Positions 1-9,490 are shown, counted from the first letter of the stretch. The stretch: 60,151 nt of DNA from Elusimicrobiota bacterium (GCA_016212885.1 JACRDO010000094.1:1-60151), one strand, 5' to 3'. The notes: a model not told the origin generated them from the letters alone. Numbers and translations are program-made.

Positions 1-94
1 CGCGAGAGGAGAGCGTCTTGCGCGCGGCCCTCGCGCCGGGCCTGAGCGTCGCGAGGACTGCGCGAGAGGAGAGCGTCTTGCGCGCGGCCCTCGC
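1..94. repeat. 34-bp direct repeat at window edge
   Basis: Bases 1-34 are repeated exactly at 61-94, inside rnpA. Bases 23-48 also match 26 bases inside mnmE (4156-4181) exactly. The first 60 bases therefore look like a splice of rnpA-like and mnmE-like sequence. This may be an assembly artefact at a contig end rather than a biological duplication. Confidence 0.7.
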
Positions 95-310
95 ATCGGG
101 CTGTCCGTCAGCAGCAAGCTCGGCGGCGCCGTGCGCCGCAACCGGTTGAAGCGGCTGCTCAGGGAAGCGTTCCGGTTCAACCGGGGACGCATCATAGCCG
201 GGGCGGATTGCGTCTTTTACCCTCGCCCCGGATGCCGTTGGAAAGGTTTGAAAGAAGCTGAGGACGCGCTTTTGGATATTTGCCGCAGGGCCGGTGCTTT
301 ACGCTCATGA
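2..310 (+). CDS. rnpA: Ribonuclease P protein component, N-terminus missing
   Basis: RnpA is the protein subunit of RNase P, which trims tRNA 5' leaders together with the RnpB RNA. No start codon is visible; the frame is open from base 2 and stops at TGA 308-310. The family signature is clear: an IGLSVSSKLGGAVRRNRLKR stretch at about 95-154, followed by LLREAFR. This is the conserved basic RNR helix. The gene lies immediately before yidD and overlaps its start (ATGA at 307-310), the classic rnpA-yidD-yidC order. Roughly the first 20-30 residues of a normal RnpA are absent or scrambled, because bases 1-60 look chimeric. Only the part after about base 61 is trustworthy. Confidence 0.88.
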   Translation, partial: ARGERLARGPRAGPERREDCARGERLARGPRIGLSVSSKLGGAVRRNRLKRLLREAFRFNRGRIIAGADCVFYPRPGCRWKGLKEAEDALLDICRRAGALRS

Positions 311-540
311 GCATCTCGGGTGCGTTACGACCGGTCCTGCTCGAGGTTTTGGACGTTTTCCGGGTCGTGCGGAGCGCGCTCCTGCCTCCGTGCTGCCGGT
401 TCGTCCCGACCTGCTCCGAATACGCCCGTGAGGCGATCGGGAATCTGCCGCTTCACGCCGCGGCTGGGCGGATCCTTAGGCGACTCCTCCGCTGTCATCC
501 TTTCCATCCCGGCGGGTACGACCCGCTGAAGCTTTCGTAG
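307..540 (+). CDS. yidD: Membrane protein insertion efficiency factor YidD
   Basis: A 77-residue YidD-family protein that assists YidC in inserting inner-membrane proteins. The core carries the family's conserved cysteine-rich signature: PPCCRFVPTCSEYAREAI, then CHPFHPGGYDPLKL at the C-terminus. I chose ATG 307, which overlaps the rnpA stop, rather than an ATG at 280, because the shorter form has the usual YidD length and the overlap gives translational coupling. The amphipathic N-terminal helix expected for membrane attachment (LRPVLLEVLDVFRVVRSALL) is present. It is followed 39 bases later by yidC. Confidence 0.93.
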   Translation: MSISGALRPVLLEVLDVFRVVRSALLPPCCRFVPTCSEYAREAIGNLPLHAAAGRILRRLLRCHPFHPGGYDPLKLS

Positions 541-579
541 GCCCCGCGGGCTGGGGCCGCCGCACATTAGGATGGAAGA

Positions 580-2166
580 ATGGACAAGAATCTGTTCCTA
601 GCCGTCGCGCTCTCGATCCTGGTCTACGTGGGGTGGTTCACGGTGATGAACCGCCTCTATCCGCCCCAGCACAAGCCCGCCGCAGTCCCCGCGGCGGGCC
701 CTGCCTCGGCTGGAAAGCCCGCCGCCGCTCCGGCGGTCGAAGCGCGCGAGGGGCCGGCGCCCCAGGAGGCGCCGGCCAAGGAGCCTCCCGCCGCCTCTTC
801 CGGCAACGGGCTCGAAGGCGCCATCCCGTTCTTCGTCGGCAGGGTGGAATTGAAGGTCCAGCCCTTGGGCGCGGCCATCGCCAGCTACCGCTATCCCGGC
901 CCCCTCGGGCCGGTCGAGCTCGTGCGGACTGCGCGTCCCGGATTCTTCGCGACTTGGCCCGAGCTGTCGTTCAAGCCTGTCGCCGGCCCGGGGATCGTAT
1001 TCGAGGCCGCTCACCCCTCCGGGGCCCGCATCCGCAAGGAGTTCGTTTTCGATCCTGAAAAGAACCTGCACAAGCTGCGCATCGCGATCTCGAACGAAAC
1101 GCGCAAGCCCGTGAGCGTGCCGTCCTGGGACGTCCTGATCGGGCCCGGCCTAGGCACCGTCGCGAACGAGGAGAAGGAGAATGCTTCCCAATGGCGGGCC
1201 GCGGTCCTGCACCCCCCGCAGGAGGGACAGACCCAGCCGCGCTTGGAGGAGTACAAGCTGAAGGAGGACCCCCGCTGGCGCGAGCAGGCCTACAAGTGGG
1301 CGGGGGTGGACAACCGCTACTTCCTGGCAGCTGCCGCTCCGGCCGAGGGGACGTTCCCGCGCTTCTGGACCGGCGCCGAGAAGAGCGCCGATGGCGAGAA
1401 GGCGCCGCTCCTCCGCATCGAGGCGAAGCCCTCGGCCATCGAGCCCGGGCGCTCGGCGGAGTTCGAGATCCCGTTCTACCTCGGGCCCAAGGGCTACACC
1501 CATCTGGGCAGCTTGGGCCTCGGGCTCGAGAAATCGGTGCAGTTCGGCTGGTTCGACAAGATCGGGCGCATGGCGCTCCAGGTGCTCTACGCCCTGCACC
1601 GCTTCACCGGCAACTACGGCTGGGCCATCATCCTGATGACGATCTTCCTGCAGGTCCTGCTCTCCCCGCTGACCTACAAGCAGATGAAGTCCGCCGCGAT
1701 CATGAAGAAGCTCCAGCCCGAGCTCACCCGCATCCAGCAGAAGTTCGCCAAGGACCCCCAGCGCCTCAACCAGGAGATGATGGGACTCTACCGGCGCCAC
1801 GGCGCGAACCCTTTGGGCGGCTGCCTGCCGCTCCTCGTGCAGATGCCGATCTTCATCGCGCTCTTCAACGCCCTGCGCGGAGCCTGGGAGCTGCACGGCG
1901 CGGGCTGGATCTTCTGGATCAAGGACCTCTCGGCGCACGACCCGTACTACGTCCTTCCGCTCATCATGGGCGGAGTGATGTTCCTGCAGAGCAGGATGAA
2001 CCCGGTCCAGGCGGCAGATCCCATGCAGGCGAAGATGTTCCAGTACATGCCGGTCATCTTCACCTTCATGTTCCTGAAGTTTCCGGCCGGGCTGGTCCTC
2101 TATTGGCTGACCAACAGTGTGCTGGGCCTTCTGCAGCAGATGGCGCTCATGAAGCGCTTCAAATGA
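580..2166 (+). CDS. yidC: Membrane protein insertase YidC
   Basis: YidC inserts and folds inner-membrane proteins, alone or with SecYEG. The 528-residue protein has the Gram-negative layout: an N-terminal membrane anchor (about residues 5-25), an Ala/Pro-rich linker to about residue 75, a large periplasmic beta domain (about 80-320), then the conserved 60-kDa insertase domain with several membrane helices (about 335-525). The latter contains NYGWAIILMTIFLQVLLSPL and a GGCLPLLVQMPIFIALF segment typical of the family. The large periplasmic domain argues for a diderm host. It sits between yidD and jag in the standard order. Confidence 0.97.
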   Translation: MDKNLFLAVALSILVYVGWFTVMNRLYPPQHKPAAVPAAGPASAGKPAAAPAVEAREGPAPQEAPAKEPPAASSGNGLEGAIPFFVGRVELKVQPLGAAIASYRYPGPLGPVELVRTARPGFFATWPELSFKPVAGPGIVFEAAHPSGARIRKEFVFDPEKNLHKLRIAISNETRKPVSVPSWDVLIGPGLGTVANEEKENASQWRAAVLHPPQEGQTQPRLEEYKLKEDPRWREQAYKWAGVDNRYFLAAAAPAEGTFPRFWTGAEKSADGEKAPLLRIEAKPSAIEPGRSAEFEIPFYLGPKGYTHLGSLGLGLEKSVQFGWFDKIGRMALQVLYALHRFTGNYGWAIILMTIFLQVLLSPLTYKQMKSAAIMKKLQPELTRIQQKFAKDPQRLNQEMMGLYRRHGANPLGGCLPLLVQMPIFIALFNALRGAWELHGAGWIFWIKDLSAHDPYYVLPLIMGGVMFLQSRMNPVQAADPMQAKMFQYMPVIFTFMFLKFPAGLVLYWLTNSVLGLLQQMALMKRFK

Positions 2167-2195
2167 GCGATTCAATGCCTTAATAGGAGCTACCC

Positions 2196-3026
2196 ATGAA
2201 AAAAGAGATCGAAATGCAGGGCAAAACCGTTACCATAGCCGTAGAGAGCGGGCTGAAGGAGCTCGGCCTTCGCCGGGACCAAGCCGAGGTCCAGGTCATC
2301 GAGGAAGGCTCCGCCGGCTTCCTCGGGATCGGCGCCAAGCCCGCCCGGGTGCTCATCCGGGAGAAGCGCTGGGGCTCGGAATCCGGCGCAGTCGAGCCTC
2401 CCTCCGTGCGTCCGCAGACCCCGAAGCCCTCGCCGCCGCGGGCTCAGACCCCGAAGCCCTCCCATCAGCACAGGGGGCGCCGGCCTCAAGCGCCGGCGCC
2501 GAGGCCGAGCGCCGAGGAAGAGCGCGCCCCGGAGAAGCCCAAGGCCGACGTCCCGGTCGACACCTCAAAAGCCTGCGAGACCGCGCAAGCCGTGGTCAAA
2601 GACCTCCTGGCGCTGACGGGCCTGGCCGCGCCGACGCTGAGGACCGGCTGGGACTCCGAGCAGGTGCGCGTCCGCATCGAAGTGGACACCCCGGACGCCG
2701 CGCTCCTGATCGGCAAAGCCGGGAAGACGCTCGAATCGCTGCAGTTCCTCGTCACCGTCATCGTCGGGCGGCGCATAGGCGCGCCGGTCGCGGTCCAAGT
2801 GGACAGCCAGGGCTACTGGAAGAGGATCGAGGAGCGCATCGTCTCGGACATCCAGGCCGCGGTCAGCGACGTGAAGCGGACCGGCCAGCCGTGGCGCTTC
2901 GACCCCATGGGCCCGGCCATGCGCCGCCTCGTGCACCGCAAGCTCATGAACCATCCCGACGTCGAGACGGCCTCCGAAGGGGAAGGGCCTTGGCGGAAAG
3001 TGGTGGTGAAGCCTCGGCGGAAGTGA
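2196..3026 (+). CDS. jag: Jag/KhpB RNA-binding protein
   Basis: A 276-residue RNA-binding protein of the Jag (KhpB) family, linked in other bacteria to control of envelope and division functions. Three parts can be seen: a Jag-N domain at residues 1-55 (with SAGFLGIGAKPARVL), a Pro/Arg-rich linker at about 65-120 with the repeated segment QTPKPS, a KH domain with the LLIGKAGKTLESLQFLV loop, and a C-terminal R3H domain (MRRLVHRKLMNHPDV) ending in basic residues. The start ATG at 2196 follows an AGGAG-like site (2184-2188). The stop overlaps the GTG start of mnmE. Confidence 0.93.
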   Translation: MKKEIEMQGKTVTIAVESGLKELGLRRDQAEVQVIEEGSAGFLGIGAKPARVLIREKRWGSESGAVEPPSVRPQTPKPSPPRAQTPKPSHQHRGRRPQAPAPRPSAEEERAPEKPKADVPVDTSKACETAQAVVKDLLALTGLAAPTLRTGWDSEQVRVRIEVDTPDAALLIGKAGKTLESLQFLVTVIVGRRIGAPVAVQVDSQGYWKRIEERIVSDIQAAVSDVKRTGQPWRFDPMGPAMRRLVHRKLMNHPDVETASEGEGPWRKVVVKPRRK

Positions 3027-4396
3027 CCGACACCATCGCCGCCCTGGCGACTCCGCCGGGCCGCGGCGCGGTCGGCATCGTGCGCCTTTCAGGCGATGGA
3101 GCCCTCGCGGTCGCGAGGGCTTTCATCGCTCATGGGAGCATCCCGGAGCGCCGGCCGGTCCTGCGGACGATATGGGACGGGAAGGAGGCGCTCGACAGGG
3201 CGCTGGTGACCTTCTTCCCGAAGGGGGCGAGCTACACGTGCGAGCCCTCGGTCGAGATCTCCGCGCACGGGTCCCCCTACGTCCTCTCGCGCCTGCTGGA
3301 GCTCTGCGTGAAGGCCGGCGCGCGCCTCGCCCGGCCAGGGGAGTTCACCCAGAGGGCCTTCCTCAACGGCCGCATGGACCTGGCCCAGGCGGAGGCGGTC
3401 TGCGACCTGATCTCAGCGCAGGGCCGCCTCGCGCATCGCAGCGCGATCAACAGGCTGGAGGGGGGGCTTTCCAGGAAGGTCGCGGCCCTGCGCGGGAGGA
3501 TCGTGTCCCTGCTCGCCCAGGTCGAAGCCTCCCTGGACCATCCGGACGACGACCTCCCGTCTCTTTCCTCGCGCCGCCTCTGCGCGGAGCTCTCGCCGAT
3601 GATCAAGGATGTCCGGCGGCTGCTGGAGGCCGCGGGCCGAAGCCGGCTGCTGAGCCAAGGGGCGCGCATCGCCATCGTGGGCCGGCCGAATGCCGGCAAG
3701 TCGAGCCTCCTCAACGCCCTGCTCGGGATCGAGAGGGCGATCGTCTCCAAGGAGCCGGGCACCACGCGCGATACGATCGAGGCCCCCTGCGAGCTGGACG
3801 GGCTCGCCGCGGTCCTCGTGGACACCGCGGGGCTGCGCGAGACCAGGGCTGCGGCGGGGCCCATGGAGGCAGAGGGCATGGCGCGGGCCGAGACCGCGCT
3901 CTCCGGCGCGGACCTCGCCCTGCTCGTGCTTGATCGCACCCAGCCTTTCGAGGCGCAGGAGCCGCTTTTCGACCGCCTGGCTGAGGAGTCGCGCCGCGGC
4001 CTTAGGCCCCTCGTGGCCGCGCTCAACAAGAGCGACCTTCCCGGCAGGGATGCGGCCCAAAAGGCCCTGAAGACGGCGCGCGGAGCGGGCTTGCGGCTCC
4101 ACCAGGTCTCGGCCCTGCGAGGGACCGGACTCAAGCCTCTTTGCAGGGCCTTGGCCGCGGCCCTCGCGCCGGGCCTGAGCGACGCCTCCTTGAGCGTGGG
4201 TGCGCGCCACGCGCTCGCGCTCAAGGCCTGCCTGGCCGAGCTCGAATCCGGCGCCGGAAAGCTGCGAATGGATTTGCCGGAGCTGGCCGCGGACCACCTG
4301 CGCCGCGCGCTCGAGGCCCTAGACGACATCACGGGCCACTCCACCGCGGAGCACGTCCTGGAAGCGGTGTTCTCCCGGTTCTGCGTGGGGAAATGA
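3023..4396 (+). CDS. mnmE: tRNA modification GTPase MnmE
   Basis: MnmE works with MnmG (encoded at 6499) to install the 5-carboxymethylaminomethyl group on wobble uridine 34 of certain tRNAs, using tetrahydrofolate and GTP. The 457-residue protein shows the N-terminal folate domain beginning TDTIAALATPPGRGAVGIVR, the G domain with P-loop GRPNAGKSSLLNAL, switch GTTRDTIE and a NKSD base-recognition motif, and the invariant C-terminal FCVGK containing the catalytic cysteine. I chose GTG 3023, overlapping the jag stop (GTGA), because the folate domain starts exactly there. An upstream ATG at 2891 would add a Jag-antisense-like tail with no homology. Confidence 0.96.
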   Translation: MTDTIAALATPPGRGAVGIVRLSGDGALAVARAFIAHGSIPERRPVLRTIWDGKEALDRALVTFFPKGASYTCEPSVEISAHGSPYVLSRLLELCVKAGARLARPGEFTQRAFLNGRMDLAQAEAVCDLISAQGRLAHRSAINRLEGGLSRKVAALRGRIVSLLAQVEASLDHPDDDLPSLSSRRLCAELSPMIKDVRRLLEAAGRSRLLSQGARIAIVGRPNAGKSSLLNALLGIERAIVSKEPGTTRDTIEAPCELDGLAAVLVDTAGLRETRAAAGPMEAEGMARAETALSGADLALLVLDRTQPFEAQEPLFDRLAEESRRGLRPLVAALNKSDLPGRDAAQKALKTARGAGLRLHQVSALRGTGLKPLCRALAAALAPGLSDASLSVGARHALALKACLAELESGAGKLRMDLPELAADHLRRALEALDDITGHSTAEHVLEAVFSRFCVGK

Positions 4397-5688
4397 CCGA
4401 AAGCTCCAGTCGTTCTTTCTCTGAGCTTTCGGCCCCTGTCCGACACGTTCCGGGTCGGACAGGGGAGGGGCTGCATCCTCAGGCAAAATACGTCCTCTGC
4501 CTCCTCTTCGCCGTCAACCTCGTCAACTACATTGACCGGCAGGTGCTCTACGCCCTCCTGCCCCTGGTGAAGGCCGAGTTCGGCGCCAGCGACGCGATGC
4601 TGGGCGCGCTCGCCTCCGCCTTCATGATCGTCTATATGTGCGCCGCGCCTCCGATCGGCTACCTCGCGGACCGGACCCGCCGGGTCTTCTGGATCGCCTT
4701 CGGCCTCGTCTTCTGGAGCGTCGCCACGGTCTTCTCCGGCCTGAGCCGGAGCTACGCCCAGCTCTTCGCGGCGCGCTCAGCCGTAGGCATCGGGGAGTCC
4801 TGCTACGGCGGCGTGGCGCCCTCTTTCGTGGCCGAGCACTTCCCGAAAGAGCGCCGCGGCGGGGTCCTGGCGATCTTCTCCATGGCCATCCCGGTCGGCA
4901 GCGCGCTGGGCTATGTGCTCGGGGGCTGGCTGGGCCAGGCTTTCGGTTGGCGCTCGGCCTTCTTCGTCGTGGGGCTTCCCGGCCTCCTGCTTGCGGCCCT
5001 GGCTTGGCGGCTCAAAGACCCGCAAGGACCCAGAGAGGACCGGCCCAGAAAAGCCCCGACTCTTCCGGAATACGCGGCCCTGTATCGAAACCGCTCCTAC
5101 CTGGCGAGCACCTTGGCGATGGCGGCGATGACCTTCTCCCTCGGCGGGCTCGCGGTCTGGATGCCGACCTTCTTCCATCGGGCCTGGGGGATGGACGTCG
5201 CACGTGCGGGGACAGTCTTCGGCGCAGTCACCGTGGCAGGGGGCCTGCTGGGCAGCCTGCTGGGGGGCTGGCTGGGGGACCGTCTGCTCAAGGTCACCGG
5301 CAAGGCCTACTTCCTGGTCTCAGGCGCGGGGCTCATGCTCGCCCTGCCGGCCGGAGTCTTGGCGGTGAACGCGGGCTCCCTGGAGCTGGCGCTCGCCGCG
5401 GTCTTTCTCACCGAACTGCTCGCCTTCCTCAATATGGGCCCGCTCAACGGGGTCATCGTCTCGGTGACGCCACAGGCCGTACGTTCGATGGCCTTCGCGG
5501 CGAACATTTTCGTCATCCATGCCCTGGGCGACGCGCTCAGCCCCGCGATCATCGGCCGCATCTCGGACCTGGCCGGCCTGCGCGCCGGCCTGCTTTTCGC
5601 GATGCTGTTCCTGGGGATCTCGGGAGCGATATGCTTCTGGGGCGCCCGGCATGTGGAAAAGGACTCCCTGGAGGCTGGGAATGACTGA
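4393..5688 (+). CDS. MFS transporter, spinster-like
   Basis: A 431-residue major facilitator superfamily carrier with about 12 membrane helices; the substrate is unknown. Family markers are NLVNYIDRQVLYALLPLVKAEFG in helix 1, seen in spinster/hexuronate-type carriers, and the loop-2 signature GYLADRTRRVFW. ATG 4393 overlaps the mnmE stop (ATGA). The first ~25 residues from it are polar, unlike anything conserved, and are encoded by two perfect hairpins, so translation may really begin later, near 4471, where only a CTG is in frame. The gene overlaps the next one by 8 bases. Confidence 0.85.
   Translation: MTESSSRSFSELSAPVRHVPGRTGEGLHPQAKYVLCLLFAVNLVNYIDRQVLYALLPLVKAEFGASDAMLGALASAFMIVYMCAAPPIGYLADRTRRVFWIAFGLVFWSVATVFSGLSRSYAQLFAARSAVGIGESCYGGVAPSFVAEHFPKERRGGVLAIFSMAIPVGSALGYVLGGWLGQAFGWRSAFFVVGLPGLLLAALAWRLKDPQGPREDRPRKAPTLPEYAALYRNRSYLASTLAMAAMTFSLGGLAVWMPTFFHRAWGMDVARAGTVFGAVTVAGGLLGSLLGGWLGDRLLKVTGKAYFLVSGAGLMLALPAGVLAVNAGSLELALAAVFLTELLAFLNMGPLNGVIVSVTPQAVRSMAFAANIFVIHALGDALSPAIIGRISDLAGLRAGLLFAMLFLGISGAICFWGARHVEKDSLEAGND
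4397..4465 (+). promoter_or_regulatory. Two abutting perfect hairpins after mnmE
   Basis: Directly after the mnmE stop there are two adjacent perfect inverted repeats. The first has 10-bp arms at 4397-4406 and 4423-4432 (ccgaaagctc/gagctttcgg). The second has 12-bp arms at 4433-4444 and 4454-4465 (cccctgtccgac/gtcggacagggg). There is no gap between the two hairpins. If the next gene starts at ATG 4393, they lie in its first 24 codons. If it starts further down, they form a structured intergenic element, such as an attenuator. Confidence 0.7.
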
Positions 5689-6499
5689 GAACGCCGCTGC
5701 TTGGGCCCTGGCCAGGGACATCCTCTTCAAGCCTTCGCGCGGGGCGGAGCGCCTGAGGGAGAAGGACGCCTTCTACGCCTCGCTGCGCATCTATGCGGTG
5801 TCGGTGGCCGCGATGGTCCTCTTCAACTGGCTCAAGCCTGAGCCGTATCCGCTGGTGAGCGCGATGGCTCAGGGCATCATCGAGCCGGGCCGCGGCCTCG
5901 TCTTTTGGGTGAAGGTCCATGCCTTCTGGGGCACGGTCCTGAGCGCGGTCCTCACGGTCTTCTTGGGCTGGTTCAGCTCCAGGTTCAGCTCCTCCAAGCT
6001 CAGGATGGCATGGCTGGTCCCCTTCAGCATGGGCCTGGCCTTGATGCCTCTGCTGCCGATACTGCTCTATAAGATGGATGTCATCGGCAAGGGCTCCTTC
6101 GCCCTCTGGTGGCTCCTGCTCCTGGCCGCGATGGCGCCCGGGGTCCGGCGGCGTCCGGCAGATTCCTGGCGGTCCATCGCGGCCTTTGTGCTGTCGTTGA
6201 ACGCCATCTACATCGCGCTCTTCCCGTTCCTGGCGCTCGGGGCCCTGCTGCATCAGCGCACCGCGGCCTGGGGCTGGTCCTACATAGGCCTGGACCCGTT
6301 CTACTTCATCGTGTCAATCGCGATGCTGTTCTGGACCTTGGGCCTCGGCACCTATATGCTCGGCTCCCTGGAGCGCTTCTCCAAGCCCCGCGCCTTCATG
6401 GCCCTGGCCCTTTCGATCCTGAGCCAGGAGCTGTTCATCGCATCGCTGCACAGCCTGGGGCTTCTGCCGAAGGAAGTGCTCAAGGCGATGATGTTCTGA
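5681..6499 (+). CDS. Multi-pass membrane protein of unknown function
   Basis: I do not recognise a specific family. The 272-residue protein has about five or six predicted membrane helices. Hydrophobic stretches include [42 protein letters not shown], and two in the C-terminal half. A short soluble N-terminus ([27 protein letters not shown]) resembles the entry of Yip1-type membrane proteins, but this is only an impression. The start ATG 5681 overlaps the end of the MFS gene by 8 bases and its stop overlaps the mnmG start, so it is part of the same transcript. A role tied to the carrier is possible but unsupported. Confidence 0.75.
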   Translation: MTENAAAWALARDILFKPSRGAERLREKDAFYASLRIYAVSVAAMVLFNWLKPEPYPLVSAMAQGIIEPGRGLVFWVKVHAFWGTVLSAVLTVFLGWFSSRFSSSKLRMAWLVPFSMGLALMPLLPILLYKMDVIGKGSFALWWLLLLAAMAPGVRRRPADSWRSIAAFVLSLNAIYIALFPFLALGALLHQRTAAWGWSYIGLDPFYFIVSIAMLFWTLGLGTYMLGSLERFSKPRAFMALALSILSQELFIASLHSLGLLPKEVLKAMMF

Positions 6500-8244
6500 T
6501 GGCGCGGCCCCTCAAGCCCTACGACGTGCTCGTCATCGGCGCGGGCCACGCCGGCTGCGAGGCCGCCCTGGCCGCGGCCAGGCTCGGACGGCGCACCCTG
6601 CTGCTCACCCAGAACCTGGATCACGCGGCGCAGATGTCCTGCAACCCGGCCATCGGAGGCGTGGCCAAGGGGCAGATGGTCCGGGAGATCGACGCCCTGG
6701 GCGGGGAGATGGCCGTGGCCACCGACAAGACGGGGCTCCACTTCATGACCCTGAACCCCGGCCGGGGGGCCGCGGTCCGCTCGCCCCGTGTCCAGTGCGA
6801 CCGCAAAGCCTACCACGCCGCCATGAAGGAGGCGCTCGAGTCTCAGGAGGGGCTGGACATCCGGCAGGACGAGGCGCGCTCCCTGCTGTGCGAAAGCCGC
6901 ATCCAAGGCGTGGAGACCAAGCGCGGCGCCCGGCACTACGCCAGGACGGTCGTGGTCTCGACCGGGACATTCCTCAACGGCCTCGCCCACATCGGCCTGC
7001 ACCGCTTCCCGGCCGGCCGGGCCGGGGACCCTCCGGCCGTGGGGCTCTCGGAGAGCCTGCGCGGCCTCGGCTTCGAGGTCATGCGCTTTAAGACCGGGAC
7101 CCCGCCGCGCCTCCACAAGCGCTCCATCGACTTTTCGAGGCTCGAGGTCCAGAGGCCGGAGGCGAGCCCTGAGCCGATGTCCCACTCGACTCCGGAGGTC
7201 CGGCGGGATTTCCTGCCCTGCTGGATCACCTACACGACGGAGGAGACCCACCGGATCATCCGCAAGAACCTGGACCGCTCCCCGCTCTACAGCGGGGTCA
7301 TCCGCTCCCTCGGCCCGCGCTACTGTCCCTCCATAGAGGACAAGGTCGTGAAGTTCCCCGATAAGCCGAGGCACCAGATCTTCCTCGAGCCGGAGGGCTT
7401 GCGAACCCAGGAGGTCTACCCGAACGGCATCTCCACGAGCCTGCCGGAGGACGTCCAAGAGGCTTTTGTCCGGAGCATCCCGGGGCTCGAGCGCGCGGAG
7501 ATCCTCCGGCCTGGCTACGCCATCGAGTACGATTTCTGCCCGCCGACGCAGGTCCGCTCCACCCTGGAGACGAAAAAGGCGCCGGGGCTCTATTTCGCTG
7601 GCCAGATCAACGGGACCACCGGCTACGAGGAGGCCGCGGCCCAGGGCCTGATCGCGGGGATCAACGCGGCGCGCTCGGTCCGCGCAGAGGAGCCGCTCGT
7701 TCTGCGGCGCGATGAGGCCTACATCGGGGTCATGATCGACGACCTCGTCACCAAAGGGGTGGATGAGCCTTATCGGATGTTCACTGCGCGCGCCGAGCAC
7801 CGCCTGCGCCTGCGCGCGGACAACGCGGACCTCCGCTTGATGGAGAGGGGGTTCAAGCTCGGCCTGGTGCGCAAGCCCCTCTTCGAGCGGTTCCTCCGCT
7901 ATCGCGAAGCGGTGGAGGCTCTGCTGGCCGGAGGCTGTCCGAAGTCGGACGACCGGAAGATGGCCCCTTGGTCCATGTCCAGAGCCGTCTGCCAAGCGGA
8001 AATCCAAAGACACTATGCCGGCTACATCCGGAGGGACGACAGCGCTTTGGAGACCGTGCGCTCGCTCGAGCAGGCCCGCATCCCGGAGGATTTCGGCTAC
8101 GAGCGCCTGCCCCTGCTGGCCGAGGCCCGGCAGAAGCTCGCGCGCGTGCGCCCGCTGAGCCTCGCGCAGGCCTCCCGCGTGCCGGGGGTGACGCCGGCGG
8201 ATGTCCAGATATTGTCGGTGTGGCTGAAGCGGCATCTCTCATGA
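6499..8244 (+). CDS. mnmG: tRNA uridine-34 modification enzyme MnmG (GidA)
   Basis: The FAD-dependent partner of MnmE in tRNA wobble-uridine modification. The 581-residue protein starts with the dinucleotide-binding motif [20 protein letters not shown], followed by the family signatures [35 protein letters not shown] and FKTGTPPRL. Near the middle are the FAD-site segment [20 protein letters not shown] and [17 protein letters not shown]. The C-terminal helical domain is somewhat short compared with the ~620-630 residues usual for the family, but it ends with the expected [14 protein letters not shown] region. ATG 6499 shares a base with the preceding stop; the end overlaps rsmG by four bases. 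Confidence 0.97.
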   Translation: MARPLKPYDVLVIGAGHAGCEAALAAARLGRRTLLLTQNLDHAAQMSCNPAIGGVAKGQMVREIDALGGEMAVATDKTGLHFMTLNPGRGAAVRSPRVQCDRKAYHAAMKEALESQEGLDIRQDEARSLLCESRIQGVETKRGARHYARTVVVSTGTFLNGLAHIGLHRFPAGRAGDPPAVGLSESLRGLGFEVMRFKTGTPPRLHKRSIDFSRLEVQRPEASPEPMSHSTPEVRRDFLPCWITYTTEETHRIIRKNLDRSPLYSGVIRSLGPRYCPSIEDKVVKFPDKPRHQIFLEPEGLRTQEVYPNGISTSLPEDVQEAFVRSIPGLERAEILRPGYAIEYDFCPPTQVRSTLETKKAPGLYFAGQINGTTGYEEAAAQGLIAGINAARSVRAEEPLVLRRDEAYIGVMIDDLVTKGVDEPYRMFTARAEHRLRLRADNADLRLMERGFKLGLVRKPLFERFLRYREAVEALLAGGCPKSDDRKMAPWSMSRAVCQAEIQRHYAGYIRRDDSALETVRSLEQARIPEDFGYERLPLLAEARQKLARVRPLSLAQASRVPGVTPADVQILSVWLKRHLS

Positions 8245-8924
8245 AAGCGGACACCCGCCTTCTTGCCGAAAGCACCCTCGCGGGCTGGGGCGTCGCCCTG
8301 GATGAGCGCCAATGGGCCCTCCTCGACAACTACCTCGGGGATGTGCTGGAATATAATCGGAAGGTCAACCTGACGGCGGCGAGCGGCGAGGCGGAGGTGG
8401 TGCGGCGCCATTTCCTCGACGCGCTGGCGGCCCTGCCGGAGCTGCGCGCGCGTCTTAGCCCGGCTCCGAGGCTTGCGGACATCGGCGCAGGCGCGGGCTT
8501 CCTCGGGGTTTGCTTGAAGATCGCTTGGCCGCAGGCGGAGATCACGCTGATCGAGTCGGCTTACCGGAAGTTCAAGTTCCTGAGTTGGGCCGCGGCTCGC
8601 ACGGGGCTGAGGGGCCTGCGCGTCCTTCACGAGCGGGCCGGCTCCCAGCGCGGCTTCGACTGCGTCCTGGCGCGCGCCGTGGCGCCGCTGGCGAAGCTCG
8701 CGGAGCTCGCCCTGCCGATGGGGAAGCTGCTCGGGGCATGGGAGAGCGCCTTGCCCCTGGCGCTACTGGAAGCCAGGGACCGCGCGGTAGAGCCGTGCTC
8801 CTTAGCCGCGCGGCCGGATGCGGGCCGGATTGGGGGAGGCGCGCTGGACGGCTCCATCGCCTACCGCCTTCCGGGCGAAGACCGGGACAGGCACGTCGTA
8901 TTCATCAGGGGGGAGGAACCGTGA
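8241..8924 (+). CDS. rsmG: 16S rRNA (guanine-527-N7)-methyltransferase RsmG
   Basis: RsmG (GidB) methylates N7 of G527 of 16S rRNA with S-adenosylmethionine. The 227-residue protein carries the family opening [10 protein letters not shown], the SAM-binding loop [20 protein letters not shown] and the acidic end of strand 2 ([14 protein letters not shown]). It then has the conserved [18 protein letters not shown] segment. ATG 8241 overlaps the mnmG stop (ATGA), the standard mnmG-rsmG coupling. In many bacteria parA/parB follow; here a small membrane protein does. Confidence 0.95.
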   Translation: MKADTRLLAESTLAGWGVALDERQWALLDNYLGDVLEYNRKVNLTAASGEAEVVRRHFLDALAALPELRARLSPAPRLADIGAGAGFLGVCLKIAWPQAEITLIESAYRKFKFLSWAAARTGLRGLRVLHERAGSQRGFDCVLARAVAPLAKLAELALPMGKLLGAWESALPLALLEARDRAVEPCSLAARPDAGRIGGGALDGSIAYRLPGEDRDRHVVFIRGEEP

Positions 8925-9451
8925 ACCTGCTCAACATCTACTTCACGCCGTTCGCGTCGGTCCTGGTGCTCGCGGCCATATATTTCATGGACTTCTCGGA
9001 GCCGCAGGACAAGCTGAACAGGAACCTGGCCCTGGGCGTGCTGGCGCTCTCCCTGGTCGTCAACCATCTGCTGACGAAGTACACCTACCGCCTGATCGGC
9101 TGGGCGGGCCGCCTGAAATCCATCCAGGTCTGGCTGACCTTCTTCTGGGCCATCCCGCTCTTCTACCTGCTCGGCACCTACTGGGGCCCGATGTGGCTGC
9201 TCTTCACCATGGCGCCGGTCACGGCCGCGCTCTACCAGAGCCGCTGGAAGACCCTCGCGATCTCCCTGCTCTCAGGCGGGGCCATGCTCGGGCTCTATGC
9301 CCTGCGCTCCTATATCATCGGCATGGCGCTCGGCGAGCAGCACTGGGCCATGGCCGGGGTCCATGCGGTTTTCATTGTCGTGATGGCGATGTTCGTACAC
9401 GCCTTGGCCGAGACCGCGCTCAGGCTGAGGGACGTCGGGTCCAGGGTGTGA
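8921..9451 (+). CDS. Small multi-pass membrane protein, unknown
   Basis: I recognise no family. It is a 176-residue, strongly hydrophobic protein with about five membrane helices: ASVLVLAAIYFMDF, LALGVLALSLVVNHLL, VWLTFFWAIPLFYLLGTYW, TLAISLLSGGAMLGLYAL and AVFIVVMAMFVHAL. It starts at GTG 8921, overlapping the rsmG stop (GTGA), so it is the last gene of the yidD-rsmG transcript. A likely promoter for the next gene follows it. No catalytic motif is visible. Confidence 0.7.
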   Translation: MNLLNIYFTPFASVLVLAAIYFMDFSEPQDKLNRNLALGVLALSLVVNHLLTKYTYRLIGWAGRLKSIQVWLTFFWAIPLFYLLGTYWGPMWLLFTMAPVTAALYQSRWKTLAISLLSGGAMLGLYALRSYIIGMALGEQHWAMAGVHAVFIVVMAMFVHALAETALRLRDVGSRV

Positions 9452-9462
9452 GTCCTGACAGC

Positions 9463-9490
9463 TTGAATTTCGGCGGAATCCAGGTACACT
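9463..9490 (+). promoter_or_regulatory. Candidate sigma-70 promoter for the peptidase gene
   Basis: A TTGAAT box (9463-9468) and a TACACT box (9485-9490) are separated by 16 bases. The -10 box ends 59 bases before the ATG at 9550. No strong ribosome binding site is seen before that ATG. Confidence 0.5.
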
